In this document: one piece after another, positions 3,089-5,667 of the stretch
Position numbering within the stretch: position 1 is the stretch's first letter
Layout of the letters: each line of letters begins with the position of its first letter
Source of the DNA: Candidatus Gastranaerophilales bacterium
GTDB lineage: Bacteria; Cyanobacteriota; Vampirovibrionia; Gastranaerophilales; Gastranaerophilaceae
Length of the DNA stretch: 5,667 nt
Direction of reading: 5' to 3'
NCBI GenBank assembly: GCA_944325615.1
Contig: CALVAU010000127.1
Span: 1-5,667 of the forward strand
Translations under genes and position numbers: made by a program
The notes under the pieces: model-generated
Database searches by the model: none
Seen by the model: the letters and a program-made list of their open reading frames with translations, nothing else
Told to the model about the DNA's origin: nothing

Positions 3089-5647
3089 TTAGAATTTTTT
3101 CAACTTAGCATAAGCAGCATCCATTGCTTTGACGCCTTGTTTGCCGAAGTCAATAGTGTACATCATGCTATCTCCGACTTTGATTACCTCTTTAATGTGA
3201 CCAATTCCGAGCTTGTCATGGAAAACTCTTTCACCCTCATTGAATACATATTCTGCAACCGGAGCTGATTGTTCTTTTTCAATCTTTTCCTGTTCTTTTT
3301 GCTGCTGTTCAGCAACCTGTCTATTACGTTCCTCAAGCATTCTTTTTATCGCGTTGTCTTTGAAAAACTCTTTTACTTTTTCTTCATCACGTTCTTTGTT
3401 AACTTTATTCTTAACTAAAATTGTACGAGATGGAGTTCTTTGCGGTTGTGAATAGTTTCCATAACTGTATCTTGATTTGATTGAATCACCTGAACCATCT
3501 GTATTATGCTTTTTGCCACCAGATGCAAGCCCTTTTGTCGGAGCGACAAAGCCTTTACCGAAACCGCTTGACGGTTTTACATAACCGTAGCTGTCAGACT
3601 GCGCCGCTGCATAGTTGAAGTCTGATTTGCCTGTTTTTGCTCTTGATACTGCGTTTTGGAAAGTCGAAGATCCGCTTGTAGAACCTTCAAATGATGTTGT
3701 TTCCAAAAGCTGACGAGGAATTTCTTCAATAAATCTTGAAGGATTGTAATACTTGTATTCACCCCACATTTGACGGCGTTTAGCAGATGTAAGATAGAGT
3801 TTTTCCTCCGCTCTTGTAACACCTACATACATCAGACGGCGTTCTTCTTCCATTTCTGATGGGATATTGAAAGTCCTTTGATGCGGGAATACGCCTTCAT
3901 CACAACCTGCTAAAAATACAACAGGGAATTCAAGACCTTTTGCTGCGTGCAAAGTCATCAAAGTTACGTTATTTGCAACATTATCAAGGTTGTCAGTATC
4001 AGATACCAAAGATACCTGTTGTAAAAATTCGCCTAAAATATTTTCGCTGTCTTCAGGTTCAAATTCTCCCGCAACGTTTACTAGCTCTTGTAAGTTTTCA
4101 ATATCAGCTTCACTTTCAGGAGTGTTTTGCGATTGCAACTCAGCGAGATATCCTGTCTTTTCAATTACAAGAGTTACAAACTCTTGTAGGCTATAGCTTT
4201 TTATAGCATCTCTGAATTTTAAAATCAGTTCAGAAAAATCTTTGATTTTAGAACGTGTTCTTTGCGGAATTTCTTCGTTTTCATCAACTCTTTGAGCAGC
4301 TTCAAATAAAGAAATATTGAACTGATCCGCATATTCTTGAAGATTTTTGACAGTAGTATCACCAATTGCACGCTTTGGAACGTTTACAATTCTTCTGAAA
4401 CTTTGACTGTCATCCGTATTATAAATTAATCTTAAATATGCAATTATATCCTTAATTTCTTTTCTGTCATAGAATTTCAGACCGCCATAAATTCTATAAG
4501 GCACAGCTGCTGCCATGCAAGCTTCTTCTAATGCACGTGATTGAGAATTTGTACGGTATAAAATTGCATAACGGTTATAATCTCCGCCTGAATCCTGCTT
4601 AATTCTGCTTACGATAAAGTTCGCTTCATCGGCTTCATCTTGAGCTTCGTAATAGTCAATTTTTTCGCCCTCACCCTTATTTGAATACAAAACTTTATCC
4701 ACACGTTCAGTATTATTTTCAATAATTGCGTTTGCTACATTCAAAATATTTGCAGTAGAACGATAATTTTGTTCTAACTTGATAAGTTTTGTCTTTTTGA
4801 AATCCTTTTGGAAGTTCATAATAATTGTATAATCGGCACCACGCCAACTGTAAATGGATTGGTCAACATCACCTACTACGCACAATGAACGCTCATCAGG
4901 AATTTCTTCCAAATTGTTTGTATAAAGCATTTTTACAAGTCTATACTGAGCCAAGTTTGTATCTTGGTACTCATCGACCATTATATGTTGAAATCTGTTG
5001 TAGTAATATTCTCTTACTTCTGCGTTCTGCTCTAATAATTTTACTGTCAACATCAACATATCATCAAAATCTATTGCGTTATTGTTATTTAGAGCATTTT
5101 CATATTCTTCATAAATAGATGCTATTTTTTGAGATTTGAAATCTCTTGCAAAAGTCGCAAATGTATATGCATCCTGCATTTTGTTCTTCGCATTAGAAAT
5201 AATTGATTTGACAAGTTTTGGCTGATAAATTTTGTCGTCAAGATTAAGCTTTTTAATCGCTTGTTTTATCACCGCATTGGAATCAGTTTCATCATAAATC
5301 GTGAAATTTTTATCAAGCTTTTTACCTGATTGGAAATTATAATTATCTATGTTTTCTCTTAAAATTCTTCCGCAAATTCCGTGGAATGTACCTACCCACA
5401 TATATTTGACAGTATTTTCACCAACCATTTTGCCAAGACGTTCTTTCATCTCTTTAGCTGCTTTGTTGGTAAATGTAACTGCCAAAAGATTTTTCGGTTT
5501 CACTCCCTGATTTATCATATAGGCAATTCTTGTTGTCAAAACTTTAGTTTTTCCGCTGCCTGCACCGGCTAGTATCAAAAGCGGACCAGTTACGGTCTGA
5601 ACAGCTTCTTTCTGCTCCTTGTTAAGATTTTCCAATAGATTTTCCAT
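3089..5647 (-). CDS. pcrA: UvrD/PcrA-type superfamily 1 DNA helicase
   Basis: An ATP-dependent 3'-5' DNA helicase acting in repair, replication-conflict resolution and removal of protein from DNA. With ATG at 5647 the protein is 852 aa. All SF1A motifs are present: Q motif LNKEQKEAV (8-16), Walker A GAGSGKT (28-34), Ia VTFTNKAAKEM (57-67), II VDEYQD (224-229), III GDVDQSIYSWRGAD (259-272), IV EQNYRST (292-298), V TLMTLHAAKGLEFP (562-575) and VI RLMYVGVTRAEEKL (604-617). After the helicase core comes a long Ser/Gly-rich linker (about 650-750), a charged, probably coiled-coil segment (about 750-795), and a terminal Tudor-like domain (about 799-852), which in PcrA relatives contacts RNA polymerase. 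The long linker explains a length well above the usual 720-750. Start choice is uncertain: AGGGAG lies only 1 nt before the ATG, although GGGA (5660-5657) is 9 nt away. A TTG at 5662 is in frame, and the upstream region is cut by the window edge. The window alone cannot separate PcrA from UvrD naming; the C-terminal domain favours PcrA. Confidence 0.95.
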   Translation of the reverse strand: MENLLENLNKEQKEAVQTVTGPLLILAGAGSGKTKVLTTRIAYMINQGVKPKNLLAVTFTNKAAKEMKERLGKMVGENTVKYMWVGTFHGICGRILRENIDNYNFQSGKKLDKNFTIYDETDSNAVIKQAIKKLNLDDKIYQPKLVKSIISNAKNKMQDAYTFATFARDFKSQKIASIYEEYENALNNNNAIDFDDMLMLTVKLLEQNAEVREYYYNRFQHIMVDEYQDTNLAQYRLVKMLYTNNLEEIPDERSLCVVGDVDQSIYSWRGADYTIIMNFQKDFKKTKLIKLEQNYRSTANILNVANAIIENNTERVDKVLYSNKGEGEKIDYYEAQDEADEANFIVSRIKQDSGGDYNRYAILYRTNSQSRALEEACMAAAVPYRIYGGLKFYDRKEIKDIIAYLRLIYNTDDSQSFRRIVNVPKRAIGDTTVKNLQEYADQFNISLFEAAQRVDENEEIPQRTRSKIKDFSELILKFRDAIKSYSLQEFVTLVIEKTGYLAELQSQNTPESEADIENLQELVNVAGEFEPEDSENILGEFLQQVSLVSDTDNLDNVANNVTLMTLHAAKGLEFPVVFLAGCDEGVFPHQRTFNIPSEMEEERRLMYVGVTRAEEKLYLTSAKRRQMWGEYKYYNPSRFIEEIPRQLLETTSFEGSTSGSSTFQNAVSRAKTGKSDFNYAAAQSDSYGYVKPSSGFGKGFVAPTKGLASGGKKHNTDGSGDSIKSRYSYGNYSQPQRTPSRTILVKNKVNKERDEEKVKEFFKDNAIKRMLEERNRQVAEQQQKEQEKIEKEQSAPVAEYVFNEGERVFHDKLGIGHIKEVIKVGDSMMYTIDFGKQGVKAMDAAYAKLKKF
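4166..4188. repeat. Perfect 10-3-10 inverted repeat inside pcrA
   Basis: TACAAGAGTT (4166-4175) and AACTCTTGTA (4179-4188) are exact inverted copies separated by ACA, within the codons for LQEFVTLV. CTCTTGTA occurs again at 4085-4092 in a similar codon context (LQELV). It could form a hairpin in the mRNA or be a protein site, but codon choice alone may explain it. Confidence 0.5.
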
Positions 5648-5667
5648 TCTCCCTATTCCCAAAATTA

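Noticed and set aside
3577..3822. 81-codon open frame on the minus strand within pcrA in another frame
   Set aside because: Lies inside the conserved helicase frame; there is no sign of a frameshift or a separate start.
1..5667. CRISPR array or tandem repeats
   Set aside because: No regularly spaced direct repeats of suitable length were seen.

Overview
The window looks like a short chromosomal stretch from an AT-rich bacterium. It carries two conserved housekeeping genes, ffh (signal recognition particle GTPase) and a pcrA/uvrD-type helicase gene, plus the 5' part of a tRNA-Ser gene. The tone of the Ffh and PcrA proteins, and the low-complexity Asn/Gln-rich start of the hypothetical protein ending in F-T-S-G, remind me of uncultured gut Gastranaerophilales (Melainabacteria, the non-photosynthetic sister group of Cyanobacteria). 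That placement is an impression from memory; an AT-rich Bacillota member is the main alternative. Layout from left to right: a tRNA-Ser(UGA) gene on the minus strand, cut by the left edge, with its own promoter; an orphan minus-strand intrinsic terminator that may end a small RNA; a 144-residue hypothetical protein on the plus strand (370-804); ffh on the plus strand (880-2304) behind an extended -10 promoter; then a very AT-rich block of about 0.75 kb (2297-3057); and finally a long pcrA-like gene on the minus strand (3089-5647), converging on that block. The AT-rich block is the most interesting part. It holds two tandem, diverged small XRE-family helix-turn-helix genes on the plus strand (2547-2768 and 2788-3012). 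Opposite them is a 59-codon gene on the minus strand (2297-2476) with a good ribosome binding site and a strong-looking promoter. Between the two arms lies a perfect 7-4-7 inverted repeat (2497-2514). It sits on the predicted minus-strand start site and about 41 bp upstream of the predicted plus-strand start site, which itself falls on the ATG of the first regulator. This is the geometry of a small lambda-cI-like switch: one bound dimer could shut off the small gene and help or tune the regulator promoter. A 16-bp perfect hairpin with A and T tracts (3021-3057) closes both the regulator operon and the pcrA gene. The housekeeping genes do not appear functionally linked to the switch, which looks like a small regulatory cassette lying between them.
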